Assembly (NCBI GenBank): GCA_917880885.1
Contig: OU862912.1
Coordinates: 46,301,117 to 46,365,116, forward strand
Direction of reading: 5' to 3'
DNA: 64,000 bases
Origin: Limnephilus marmoratus
Lineage: Eukaryota > Arthropoda > Insecta > Trichoptera > Limnephilidae
Positions 55,517 through 64,000 of this stretch are shown in pieces. The translations under genes were made by a program, and so were the position numbers. The notes under the pieces were generated by a model that made no database searches, was not told where the DNA came from, and saw only the letters and a program-made list of their open reading frames with translations. Each line of letters starts with the position of its first letter. Position 1 is the stretch's first letter.

Positions 55517-55553
55517 CTCAATTCAACATTCTTATATATTCAGTTATAATATT

Positions 55554-55591
55554 CTCCTGACGAAGGAAGGGTGCTTCTGAAACCGGTAGAG
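55554..55591 (+). ncRNA. Hammerhead-ribozyme-like motif, inverted repeat copy
   Basis: Plus strand: helix I CTC/GAG, core CTGACGA, an imperfect helix II AGGAAG/CTTCT, GAAA, ACCGGT and GTA. It faces the motif at 55100-55137 across the coding remnant. Confidence 0.6.
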
Positions 55592-55635
55592 TGTTTAAAA
55601 TAAAAGTGGTCGTAAACAAATTTATGTGTTTTTTT

Positions 55636-56632
55636 TATTGTGAATAAAAAAAAATTATTGGAAAAGAATGACTACATGTTGTGTTTGATATTTTCATTGA
55701 ATCAGGGTTATTTTTTATAATTATGAAAATTCTTTAAAACATTAAATTAATTGCTCAATACCACTCCATCTCGTCTTATGAACTTAGCAAAAATCTCCTC
55801 TTTAATTCCAAAAGAATGGGAAGATTTGTCAAAGGATGAATAAAGTAAAAAAGAACCCCTTTTAAAAAGACAATCGTAAACTTTTTCACAAAGTCGTCCG
55901 TCTCGGTAAAAAGTTTAATATATTCAGATTTAGGAGGATCTGACGTACATCAACTTCCTTTTGTGCGTGGTGACCCCCCTAGAAATGGGCGCCAAGATAA
56001 AACTTCCCTTTTAATTATTTTTAATTATCCTGCACCCGTAACTCCTCCGAAAGTATTTAGTGAAACGTTGATATTCTTTACCCTAAGTAAGCAGCGCGGT
56101 GCAATAACCTGTAACCTACCTTACCTACCCAACGATCCTGGGACACGACTTTGCAAAAATACAACCTCACGAATTAAAAATTAAATAAAAATATTTTTCA
56201 CAACTGAAATAATTGTTTTTACATTTGGCTAATATACTCGTATTCATTTTTGACATTTGACAAAAAATATTTACTTTTCTGCGTAACAAATTTAAAGGAA
56301 TCGTTACCCCGGGGTCTTCAAAACAAACGTTCAAGGTAAAAGAGGGACACTTTGTGAATTTAGAACCTCCCGAGGTTATTACAGAGTGGGGCCGTTTGAA
56401 TCGTTAAAAGCTTTCAGTCACGTCTTTTAGCATTTTGATATTTTGAGTTAAATTTGCCGAAAACACATTACGCAATTAGCAATGTTGAATATTTAAAAGT
56501 CATCCCAAAAGGGTCGACGATCGTTTGATCATTCAAAGGGCTTCGCGAAAACGATCACGACCATTTATTTGACTCAAGAGTATCAAACCATGTTAATATT
56601 TAAATTTTATCAAAGGTCCACTCAGAATCCAT
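55636..56632. other. Spacer, nothing recognised
   Basis: About 1 kb, no gene or repeat recognised. Confidence 0.4.
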
Positions 56633-56640
56633 CTGTGCAT

Positions 56641-57448
56641 TAGGCTTGTTGAAAAAATATCGATATATCGATGTATCGATATTTTTAATTCAATACATCG
56701 ATATTTTTAGTCGATATATTTTGATCCGATATATCGATACAAAATATCCAATATTGAAAATTGTATCAAAAACAACATTTTTTTTATGTATGTAACTAAA
56801 GCCCTAAAAAAGAATCTAAAACTAGAATCCAAAACCGTATAGGAACGAGCGGAAAAAAGTTACTATATTGGGTCATGACATCTGGCGGTTGAAATTTTAA
56901 CTATTAATAGTTTACAAATCTATTGTCTTTGCATTAGTATTTGTGATCACTAATTCTCTTTTATGTATAGGTACATACGTAGAAATGTATGCTACTTTTC
57001 GCCATTTTTTGCTAAGCCACTCCTATGTGTTGGTTCCCAATTGTCTATGATTATTGACTTTACGTTGTTCCAAACACGAAGTCCTTTTTGACAGATTAAT
57101 ACGCCAATAGAATGTAACTGAGATGTATACAAATTTTGTATGCGTCTTAGTTTACATATAAGTTAGAAGACAGCTTTTTAGTTTTTGATATTTTTGTAAT
57201 TATTACCTAATAAAAATTAATACTGATATAAATACCTTCATTTTTATTGAGATTTTTCTACATTAAAATAATGCACACTGATATAAAAATTACTATTGAT
57301 AATATTGAGCTGAATACACTATTATTTTAAAAACGCAAAATCTTTTGAAAATTTGACCGATACATCGATATTTTTTTCTCGATATGGATATTTTAATAAA
57401 TATCAATACATCGATATATCGATTTTTTTTTCACTTTCGACATCCCTA
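56641..57448. mobile_element. hAT MITE with 8-bp target duplication and ATCGAT-rich ends
   Basis: CTGTGCAT lies exactly outside both ends (56633-56640, 57449-57456). Ends read TAGGCTTGTTGAAAAA and, inverted, TAGGGATGTCGAAAG. Within ~110 bp of each end are dense TATCGATATATCGAT runs. The interior shows no transposase. Confidence 0.9.
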
Positions 57449-57456
57449 CTGTGCAT

Positions 57457-58201
57457 ATCGTTTTCCAGATCGTCGTGAAATAAGTAACGGATTGAACATT
57501 ACTTTAACAGCCTCCTTACATAGTTTAAATCCACTTTAAATAACACAGGTACAAGTGCCGTGTTCACATCTATTCCGTGTAACATGGAATACAAATTCCT
57601 CTGTACATTGTTATCTGATATCTTATACTACTTAGCATCCGATATGTCTTGGGAAATACGAACATATACGTAATCCAGTAGTACAAGCTACTGGCGTTCA
57701 TAAATTTGATATCTGACAAACTATTAAGACCAGGAAATGTGATTAATTCTAGAGTAAGTGCATTTGACACTAGGCAGCTGCAGGTGTTCGATAACCAAAC
57801 TTTCTATTATAGGATTCAAGGAAAATTGTTTTATTACGTGCTTTAATAAGATTTGCAGCAATTTGTGAAAAATTATTGAACTATTTAAGGAGAACATTAT
57901 ATGAAGGGTGTTTTTTTTGAGGTATACAAATTCTAAATGAAAAAAAAAACATATTTAATTAATGTTAATGTCTATGATATTGGCTTTATTTAATAGATCA
58001 TTTTTTATTAATAACACGGCGGATGTTGACTTCCAAATGGTCCAACGTCTCTGGTTTATCAGCATAGACTAGTGACTTCACATACCCCCAAAGAAAGTAA
58101 TCTAATGGTGTGAGATCACAGGTGAGGCCAGTTCACAGGTCCATTATGTGAAATTATGCCCTCACCAAATGTTTCCCGCAATAAACTAAATAAAATAAAA
58201 T
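57457..58201. other. Spacer, nothing recognised
   Basis: No gene recognised; only a short TAAAATAAAATAAA tract at ~58185-58203. Confidence 0.4.
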
Positions 58202-58212
58202 AAACGCAATAA

Positions 58213-58618
58213 CGCAAGACCTTGAAAGTAAATACCATGAACAGGTTAGAGGCTTTTGAAATGTGGCTTCACCGGAGAATGCTCAAGGTCCCATGGACCG
58301 ACATGATCACCAACACAGAAATTCTCAGGCGAGCTAGAGCACATAGAGAACTGCTTACATTAATAAAAATCAGGAAAATTTCATATATGGATCATATACT
58401 TCGAGGGGAGAGGTATCACTTGCTTCATTTAATATTGAAAGGCAAGATAAAGGGTAGCCGAGGACCTGGTAGGAGACAAATGTCTTGGCTGCGAAATATA
58501 CGAGAGTGGACCGGCATTAGAAGTGTGGAGGAGCTATTCCGGGCAGCGCAAGACATAGAGATATTTTCAAGAGTGATCGCCAACGTCGGGGGACCTGATA
58601 CGGCACAAAAAGAAGAAG
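58213..58618 (+). mobile_element. RTE-like LINE 3' insertion with 10-bp target duplication
   Basis: AAACGCAATA lies at 58202-58211 and again at 58619-58628, bounding a 406-bp 5'-truncated LINE end. Its 3' tail is a short GAA repeat. The small size and perfect duplication show a clean target-primed insertion. Confidence 0.8.
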
Positions 58619-58629
58619 AAACGCAATAA
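58234..58629 (+). pseudogene. C-terminal end of an RTE-like LINE polyprotein
   Basis: About 130 codons, open: LEAFEMWLHRRMLKVPWTD, TEILRRARAHRELLTLIKIR, ISYMDHILRG, KIKGSRGPGRRQMSWLRNIR and EWTGIRSVEELFRAAQD. This is the well-known segment following the RT in RTE/BovB-like and related insect LINEs (AFEMW.YRRML.I.W, RK..Y.GHI.R, G.RG.GR....W). The stop codon is supplied by the target site duplication. RT and endonuclease are missing, so it is inert. Confidence 0.8.
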
Positions 58630-60099
58630 AATAAATTTACACAATTTGCAAGCGCTGTTCTGACGTCAGTCAATTCATTGTAAAATGGCAAAACGTACTG
58701 ACTACAGATCAACTGCCAACTTGACAGTCTGTATAAACAATGTTGCCAGTTTAAAAACCAAACCTTAAAAAAACACCATTTACCTCGGTAAAACACTTTC
58801 ATATTTGGAATTAATAATATCGATTACTTTCCGACATAAAAATAATGTTTCATAAGAGGAACCCGGTCACCCAGAAATTTGAAAATTTCGAAAAATAGGT
58901 ATTTTACCAAAATATTTCTGTCACTGTCACTCTTATTCCCCCGAAATTTATGTACCTACATAATTACCGTTTCGGCGTGGAAAATGTATCTATTATCTTC
59001 AAAAATAACATTATTTTTTTAGAAACTTAAAAACTTAGTGTTCAAGAGAAATACGTTACAAAACGGTAGAAAATTGGAATGCGGGGGTTAAAAAAATACT
59101 TCTAGTTTGTACACTAAAAGTCCGTTGACGGCGTTCACACCAGGCAATTTTAACGATTTTTGGAGTACCCCAACACCTACAAGAAGTAACGTATCAAAAA
59201 AGCAAAACGTACCGACACGCTAATGGTTGATGTGTATATTATATTAAAAAATATTTGCAGTAGTCTAAAAATTCTGAGAGGATATTGGGGAATACGTTTG
59301 TATGGACAAAACGGCGCCCGATTATCTCTTGAGATAAAAAGATTCAAGATTAAATAAAATCTCTGAAATTCCCTGACAGTTATATTTTGACTGAAATGAT
59401 TAAGACTTGAATCTTTTCAAAATATATCGGGGAATGATATTATGGTAACCGATCCATGAATTTTAAAAGCATAACAAATATCAGATTTAAAATGTATTTG
59501 CGTTATTTATTTTGGGAATTGTGCGCTGGAGGAATCTGAATGCATTATTAAGTCAAATATTTTCATTTTAGAAATCGTGTCCTTTGATACGCCAACAGAA
59601 AGCGTTCTCACGTTTGTACAAATAGAGCCATTGAAACGGAATACGAGTATATTCACCGCGGAGTCATTATCGTCAATATTATGTGTGGAAAATGAAGTAG
59701 ATTGTCTTATTTTCAGTCGTGTCTTACAAGTTATTGCCGATTTACACAAAACGAATAGTGGGAGCGAAACAGGCTTCAGGAAATAATTGAGCTGCGAATC
59801 GTTTATACTATAATAAATAAGTCAATACGAGAGGATAAATAAAGTGAACTTTGCAGGTTGATTAGTCAGTAGTTAGAGTAACCAATATAAACGTGGGTAT
59901 TTATTTATTCTTTCATACGTCCATTTATGAGGTTTTTACATTGGGTACATAATGTTAACAATTTTTGCACAATAATCGACATTTTGTCCTCTTCCTTCTC
60001 ACGCGTTTTGTCTGAAAACGAAAAAGACAGAAGATACTAGAACGATGACTCACGTACGATCTCTCATTTTTATTTTTATTTGAATACCACACAAGTCTC
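58630..60099. other. Spacer, nothing recognised
   Basis: About 1.5 kb. Frames at 59507-59786 are open on both strands but motif-free. Confidence 0.4.
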
Positions 60100-60237
60100 A
60101 ATTGCTCCCGTCTGGAGCAAGTGAGACTATGGCTTCCCCAATTGGGGTATGTTGTGAGGCTGAATGTAGTGAGGAGGGGAAGGAGATACGAGGAGGAAGA
60201 TGGGAAAGTATATGGGTATTCAGATCTGGTCATCAAA
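60100..60237 (+). repeat. Dispersed repeat D, copy 2
   Basis: Counterpart of 11137-11262 (minus): AGTGAGACTATGGC, GTGAGGCTGAA.GT, purine-rich tract, ATATGGGTATTCAGATCTGG. Confidence 0.65.
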
Positions 60238-60613
60238 CACAGCTAAAGCCAAGCGGTTCCATAACACCTCAACAAAGCGGCATTTCAACACCCCTTTGAA
60301 AAGTCACTTAATTGAAAAATAGCTGGGTAGGTTCCTATCTACTTTTTATTTGCTATAAAAAGTGTAAACCTAGTAGGTATATAGGGGCATCAATATTGGA
60401 AAGTTGATTCGGCACCTAGTAATTAGGTAAAAGTGGTGTGTTGGCGGCCTCGCGTGGAATTAACCGAAACATTGAATTCTACACATCTATGATATCAATT
60501 ATTATCATGGTGCAGCTTGCATTAAAAATTCATGTCCTTTAAACATTTTTCAATAATTTATTATGAAAATATGAAAAAAATTACGGATTCAAAATGTGTA
60601 TTATTATTTACAG

Positions 60614-60977
60614 AATGACTATGTGGAAATGTGGACATCTGGTTCGTGCTGTATTACTTTTATTATATCAAAATGGTAGGAAACTATTAGACGACAAGCC
60701 TTACGTTCTACAAATTCTCCATCGCAAATCGCATTACGCGTCTCATTATTCCCCGGCAATCCGATCTGCATCAAAAATTGTATCTGAATATATCTTCTGG
60801 TGGTTGTACCGTCGCACACACTCAATGAGAGCAAATAATGGTAATTCTATACGGATACCCTACCGTTGGAAATTCAGAGCTGATATGCTTGATTTATGTT
60901 TTGCAGATGTTCCGCCGGAGTTGACTTCGTATTATGTGCAAGTCTCAAGGCAATCAACCAGAAGTAAGAGAAGGTGA
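60614..60977 (+). CDS. Possible terminal exon, unknown product
   Basis: A TTATTATTTACAG acceptor at 60601-60613 precedes ~120 open codons ending at TGA (60975-60977). The exon is less AT-rich than its flanks. The peptide has an early MWKCGHLVRAVLLLLYQNGR, a long basic/hydrophobic middle (SEYIFWWLYRRTHSMR), and IRIPYRWKFR before ADMLDLCFADVPPELTSYYV, then a basic end (TRSKRR). I do not recognise it. Its two single cysteines and the CG-HLVRA text loosely recall an insulin/relaxin B chain and A chain with most cysteines lost, but spacing is off by one and this could be chance. A second acceptor-like TTTTGCAG lies at ~60906. The opposite strand is also partly open. A chance ORF cannot be excluded. 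Confidence 0.35.
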
Positions 60978-61129
60978 AAGAACTCGGAACTTGGACAGAC
61001 ATTGGTCGTATGAAAAAACATATCGTCGTGGCAACATGACCTGATATTCATAATGATATGTCCTACTTTACTATTTTTATTTTACAAAAGACGTAAATAA
61101 CGATAATGTTATTAATAGTTTTTATGTTT
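60978..61129. other. Short spacer or 3' UTR
   Basis: AT-rich, no canonical AATAAA seen directly after the preceding ORF. Confidence 0.4.
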
Positions 61130-61139
61130 AATTCAGACA

Positions 61140-61535
61140 AACGGACAAACGGGTAGAGCTTCCACAACTTTCAATAAAGTGGAAGTTTTAAAAATTATCA
61201 ACAAAATCGATACCACGCTCGTTGAAAACTCTGTCAACCTCTTCCGCATTGGCGCAGTAAAACCAAACAAAATAAGACCAATAAAAGTCATCCTTAATGA
61301 TCCGTTGATTGTATTAAACGTATTGCGTAGAAAAAATATTGCTCTAACACACACCGATTGCAAAATCTATTCCGACCAAACCCCTCTACAAAGGCAATAC
61401 CTAAATGATCTTAGACAAACTCTGGCAAACCGTACCCTGGAAGGCGAAGTCGGACTTACCATAAAATTTATAAATAATAAGCCAACAATAGTAAATGTCT
61501 CAAAAAACCAAAATCCACCACTGGATATGGCCTAA
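61140..61535 (+). pseudogene. LINE ORF1, C-terminal part
   Basis: Open frame to TAA at 61533-61535. The text RPIKVILNDPLIVLNVLRRK, then PLQRQYLNDLRQTLANR, then EGEVGLTIKFINNKPTIVNV has the pattern found near the end of ORF1 in many insect CR1/Jockey-group LINEs (R.RPIKV.L......IL...K; D.TP.QR..L..LR..L..R...GE..LTI......P.IV). It is thought to bind element RNA. No zinc knuckles are visible in this part, and the N terminus is missing or off frame upstream of ~61130. The end overlaps the ORF2 frame, with A AAA AAC at 61502-61508. Confidence 0.65.
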
Positions 61536-64000
61536 CTAACCGAAAATGCCGGACCAAATGCCCTGATGAAATCAAAATCTATTACCAAAATACACGAGGA
61601 CTTCGTACAAAACTAAATGACCTTAAAGTAACGGTACCTTTACACGGACACGATATATTTATCCTTACCGAAACATGGCTCGTTCCAGAAATAAAATCTC
61701 CAGAACTTGGTTTTACAAACCACAAGGTATTTCGGCGTGACAGAAATCCAAAATCTAGTACCAAATCCAGAGGAGGCGGAGTATTGATTGCAACTAAGGA
61801 AAATATATCAGCGAAAAAACTAACCACGCAAAATACCTCATTGGAGCAATTATTTGTACAAATTGTTACTCTTATGGAAAAAATCATCATTGGAACTGTA
61901 TACCTACCGCCAAACTCCGATATCCAAACTTACAAGAAACACTGCGAAGACATTGAATTTCTTCTGTCAAAAAACCCTACATCGAAAATAATTATCGTCG
62001 GTGATTATAATCTTCCCAATTTAAACTGGACATCTAGTGAAAATGGTTATATTACTAACGAGAGTTCTAACGACCCAGCACGTGAAGTGATAGATATGAT
62101 TAACTATTTAAATTTGCATCAACACAATTTTGTAACCAATATATGTAATCGTCTACTAGATCTCGCTCTTTCAAACTGTTCTAAACTATGTGTTGAAATG
62201 TCAAACGATCAGCTTGTGCAGGTGGATAATTATCATCCCCCCTTACACATTGTCGTAAATATGTACACAAACAAACCCCCACTGAAACAAACAACGCTCA
62301 ACTTCAAAAATGCCGATTACGACTCTATTAACTACCAACTTAATAATACAGATTGGACTTTCTTGACCAAAAATAGTGATATCGAACAAAATCTAGAAAA
62401 ACTTTATGAAACATTTTCCGAAAATATAAAATCTCATGTCCCCTCATATATACCTAAACACAGAACATATCCAATTTGGTTCTCCACAGACCTTATACTC
62501 TCCTGAAACAAAAAAAACAACTACACAAAATTTTAAAACTCACTCACCAAATCAACGACTACTCAAACTTCTCAGAAACAAGAAAGAAATGTAAAACACT
62601 ATCTAAACTATGCTATAAAGCACACATCACCTCCGTTGAGAAAACTGCGCTAGGAACAAAAAATCTTTGGAATTTTGTTAAAAAATTAAACAATGAAAGT
62701 ACAGACTACCCCCCTACAATGCATTATGATGGAAAAATAGCCAATAGCACCCATGATATTGTTAATTTGTTTGCGGATCATTTCCAAAGTGTATATGAAA
62801 GCGAAATATCTGATAACAACGTACCGTCATACATATACCCAAGCACAATACATTTACAGAACTACCTCATTACACGGGAATCATGCTTAAATAAAATAAT
62901 TTCCCTTGACCCCAACAAATCTGCAGGCCCAGATAACATCCCACCAATATTTCTCAAACAATGCGCATCTGCAATATCCGGTCCACTCACCACACTATTT
63001 AACCATTTACTTTCTTCAGGACATTTTCCAACCCGTTGGAAATCTAGTTATATTACTCCGATTTTCAAAAAAGGTGATGACACAGACATTAAAAACTACC
63101 GTCCAATCTGCATACAATCAGCGCTCCCGAAAATCTTTGAATCCCTTGTTCTCGATTTAATTTATCCGTCAATATTAAAAGTTATAGATAAAAACCAACA
63201 CGGATTCGTTTCTGGTAGGTCAACTGCTACTAACCTGTTACTTTACCATAACTATATTACAGAATCTTTTACAAAAAAAAAACAAGTTGACAGTATTTAC
63301 CTACACAGATTTTTCCAAAGCTTTCGACAAAGTATCACATAAATTATTACTTAGAAAACTTTATGCAATAGGTCTGAGAGGCAAGTTGTTGGATTGGTTC
63401 TCAAGTTACTTGTCTAACAGAATCTTATTTGTCAAAATTAAACACTCTAAATCTAAGTTATTTTATGCAACTAATGGTCTACTGCAAGGGAGTCATCTCG
63501 GACCCATCCTTTTCCTTATATTCATAAATGATATCATAAGTTGTTTCGACGATGTAGAAGTTCTGCTTTTTGCCGATGACATCAAATTATATAAACAAAT
63601 ATCTAATATAAGAGACTGCCTTATCCTACAGTCAAACATTGACAAATTACACAATTGGTGTGTTGCAAACAACTTATTCCTCAATATCGATAAATGTAAG
63701 ACACTAACATTTTGTAGAACAAAGACCCCGTTATCTTTTAAATACACAATAAATAACAAAACCTTAGAAAAAGTCAAAGAAATCAGGGATCTTGGAGTTA
63801 TATTTGACACCCAATTAAATTTTATAAATCACATACAACAAATAACCAATAAAGGCATGAAGACACTAGGATTTATAATCAGAACCATCAAAGACTTTGA
63901 TTCACTAGAAGCTATTAAAATTGTATATTTGTCACTAGTACGCAGCTTGCTGGAATACAATTCCATCGTTTAGTCCCCATATTATCAAATTCATATAAAA
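61481..64000 (+). pseudogene. CR1-clade LINE ORF2 (endonuclease + RT), broken
   Basis: The ORF2 frame opens at 61481, overlapping ORF1 by 55 nt, with no ATG before the endonuclease. Endonuclease motifs: IYYQNTRGLRTKLNDL, TETWLVP (catalytic Glu), RGGGVLIATK, VYLPPNS, IVGDYNLPNLNW, LLDLALSN and YHPPL. A frameshift at ~62490-62500 changes frame for ITPIFKKGD, NYRPICIQSALPKIFE and QHGFVSGRST. A second, near 63270-63300 beside a ten-base A run, leads to YTDFSKAFDKVSH, then LLQGSHLGPILF (usual VPQG changed to LLQG) and the catalytic LLFADDIKLY. A TAG at 63971-63973 replaces the Trp usual in IVWSPYY. At least three breaks make it inactive. Confidence 0.9.
61502..61508 (+). promoter_or_regulatory. 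Putative -1 frameshift slippery site A AAA AAC
   Basis: In the ORF1 frame the codons read TCA AAA AAC CAA, so A AAA AAC fits X XXY YYZ exactly; it is a classic retroviral-type heptamer. Slipping back one base continues in the ORF2 frame (CCA AAA TCC ACC) and reaches the endonuclease ~20 codons later. It lies 25 nt before the ORF1 stop. Confidence 0.55.

Larger units (their letters stand above)
55018..55635 (-). mobile_element. Penelope-like element remnant with inverted terminal repeats
   Basis: On the minus strand: an inverted partial terminal repeat (55635-55517), the end of the coding region (55516-55230), ~90 bp of UTR, then the downstream terminal repeat with a hammerhead core and the outer end near 55018. 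The two terminal repeats face each other and share AATAAA.GT(G/C)..CGTAAACAAA. This is the usual plan of Penelope-like elements. Most of the RT is missing. Confidence 0.8.
61130..64000 (+). mobile_element. CR1-clade LINE, decayed, continues past the window
   Basis: Order on the plus strand: end of ORF1 (to 61535), ORF2 endonuclease (from ~61571), RT (from ~62480) and the post-RT region cut by the window edge. The RT text YTDFSKAFDKVSH and QGSHLGPILF..FINDI is typical of insect CR1-clade elements (T1/Q type). Several inactivating changes are present. Confidence 0.85.

Overview
The window is AT-rich animal nuclear DNA, almost certainly from an insect. The evidence is scattered short TTAGG-type runs, piggyBac, hAT, Helitron, CR1-type, R2-type and Penelope-like elements, tRNA-derived SINEs, and one short spliced coiled-coil exon with GT..AG borders. 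The order of insect cannot be fixed from the sequence. I see no complete host gene, rRNA, CRISPR array or bacterial feature. It reads as intergenic and/or intronic DNA built from layers of mobile elements.

Layout. 1-5.9 kb: the end of a hammerhead-type repeat, a LINE tail, a composite inverted repeat with two identical tRNA-like sequences, a piggyBac-type MITE, one copy of a ~700-bp unclassified repeat, and a MITE with 70-bp inverted ends. 6-30 kb: foldback elements, GC-rich repeat family C, two SINE copies, tandem duplications, several 5'-truncated LINE tails, and a palindromic MITE with a LINE tail inserted in it. 30.6-34.4 kb: a Penelope-type palindrome carrying a hammerhead motif, then a nearly intact CR1/Jockey-group LINE on the minus strand, with both ORFs open. 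34.4-42.3 kb: the second copy of the 700-bp repeat, a Helitron-like element with a LINE insertion, the coiled-coil exon (38768-38878, minus), an R2-type LINE fragment, and a hAT MITE with a perfect 8-bp target duplication.

43.5-48.1 kb is the most unusual region. A degenerate piggyBac element, bounded by TTAA, is split by a separate 2.04-kb DNA element with its own inverted ends and an ATAA duplication. That inner element carries a decayed gene for a basic protein and eight copies of the 11-mer ACAGTCCCCTG in both orientations. 48-64 kb: a Helitron, MITEs, LINE fragments, a foldback element and a coding remnant from one Penelope-like family (with hammerhead motifs), a second hAT MITE, an RTE-like LINE insertion with target duplications, a possible small exon at 60.6 kb, and a decayed CR1-clade LINE running off the right edge.

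Three themes link the parts. Hammerhead-ribozyme-like cores recur in Penelope-derived inverted repeats. Both LINEs with readable ORF1/ORF2 junctions have a textbook -1 slippery heptamer in the overlap and no ATG ahead of the endonuclease domain. Inverted-repeat elements that capture tRNA-like sequences recur at four loci.
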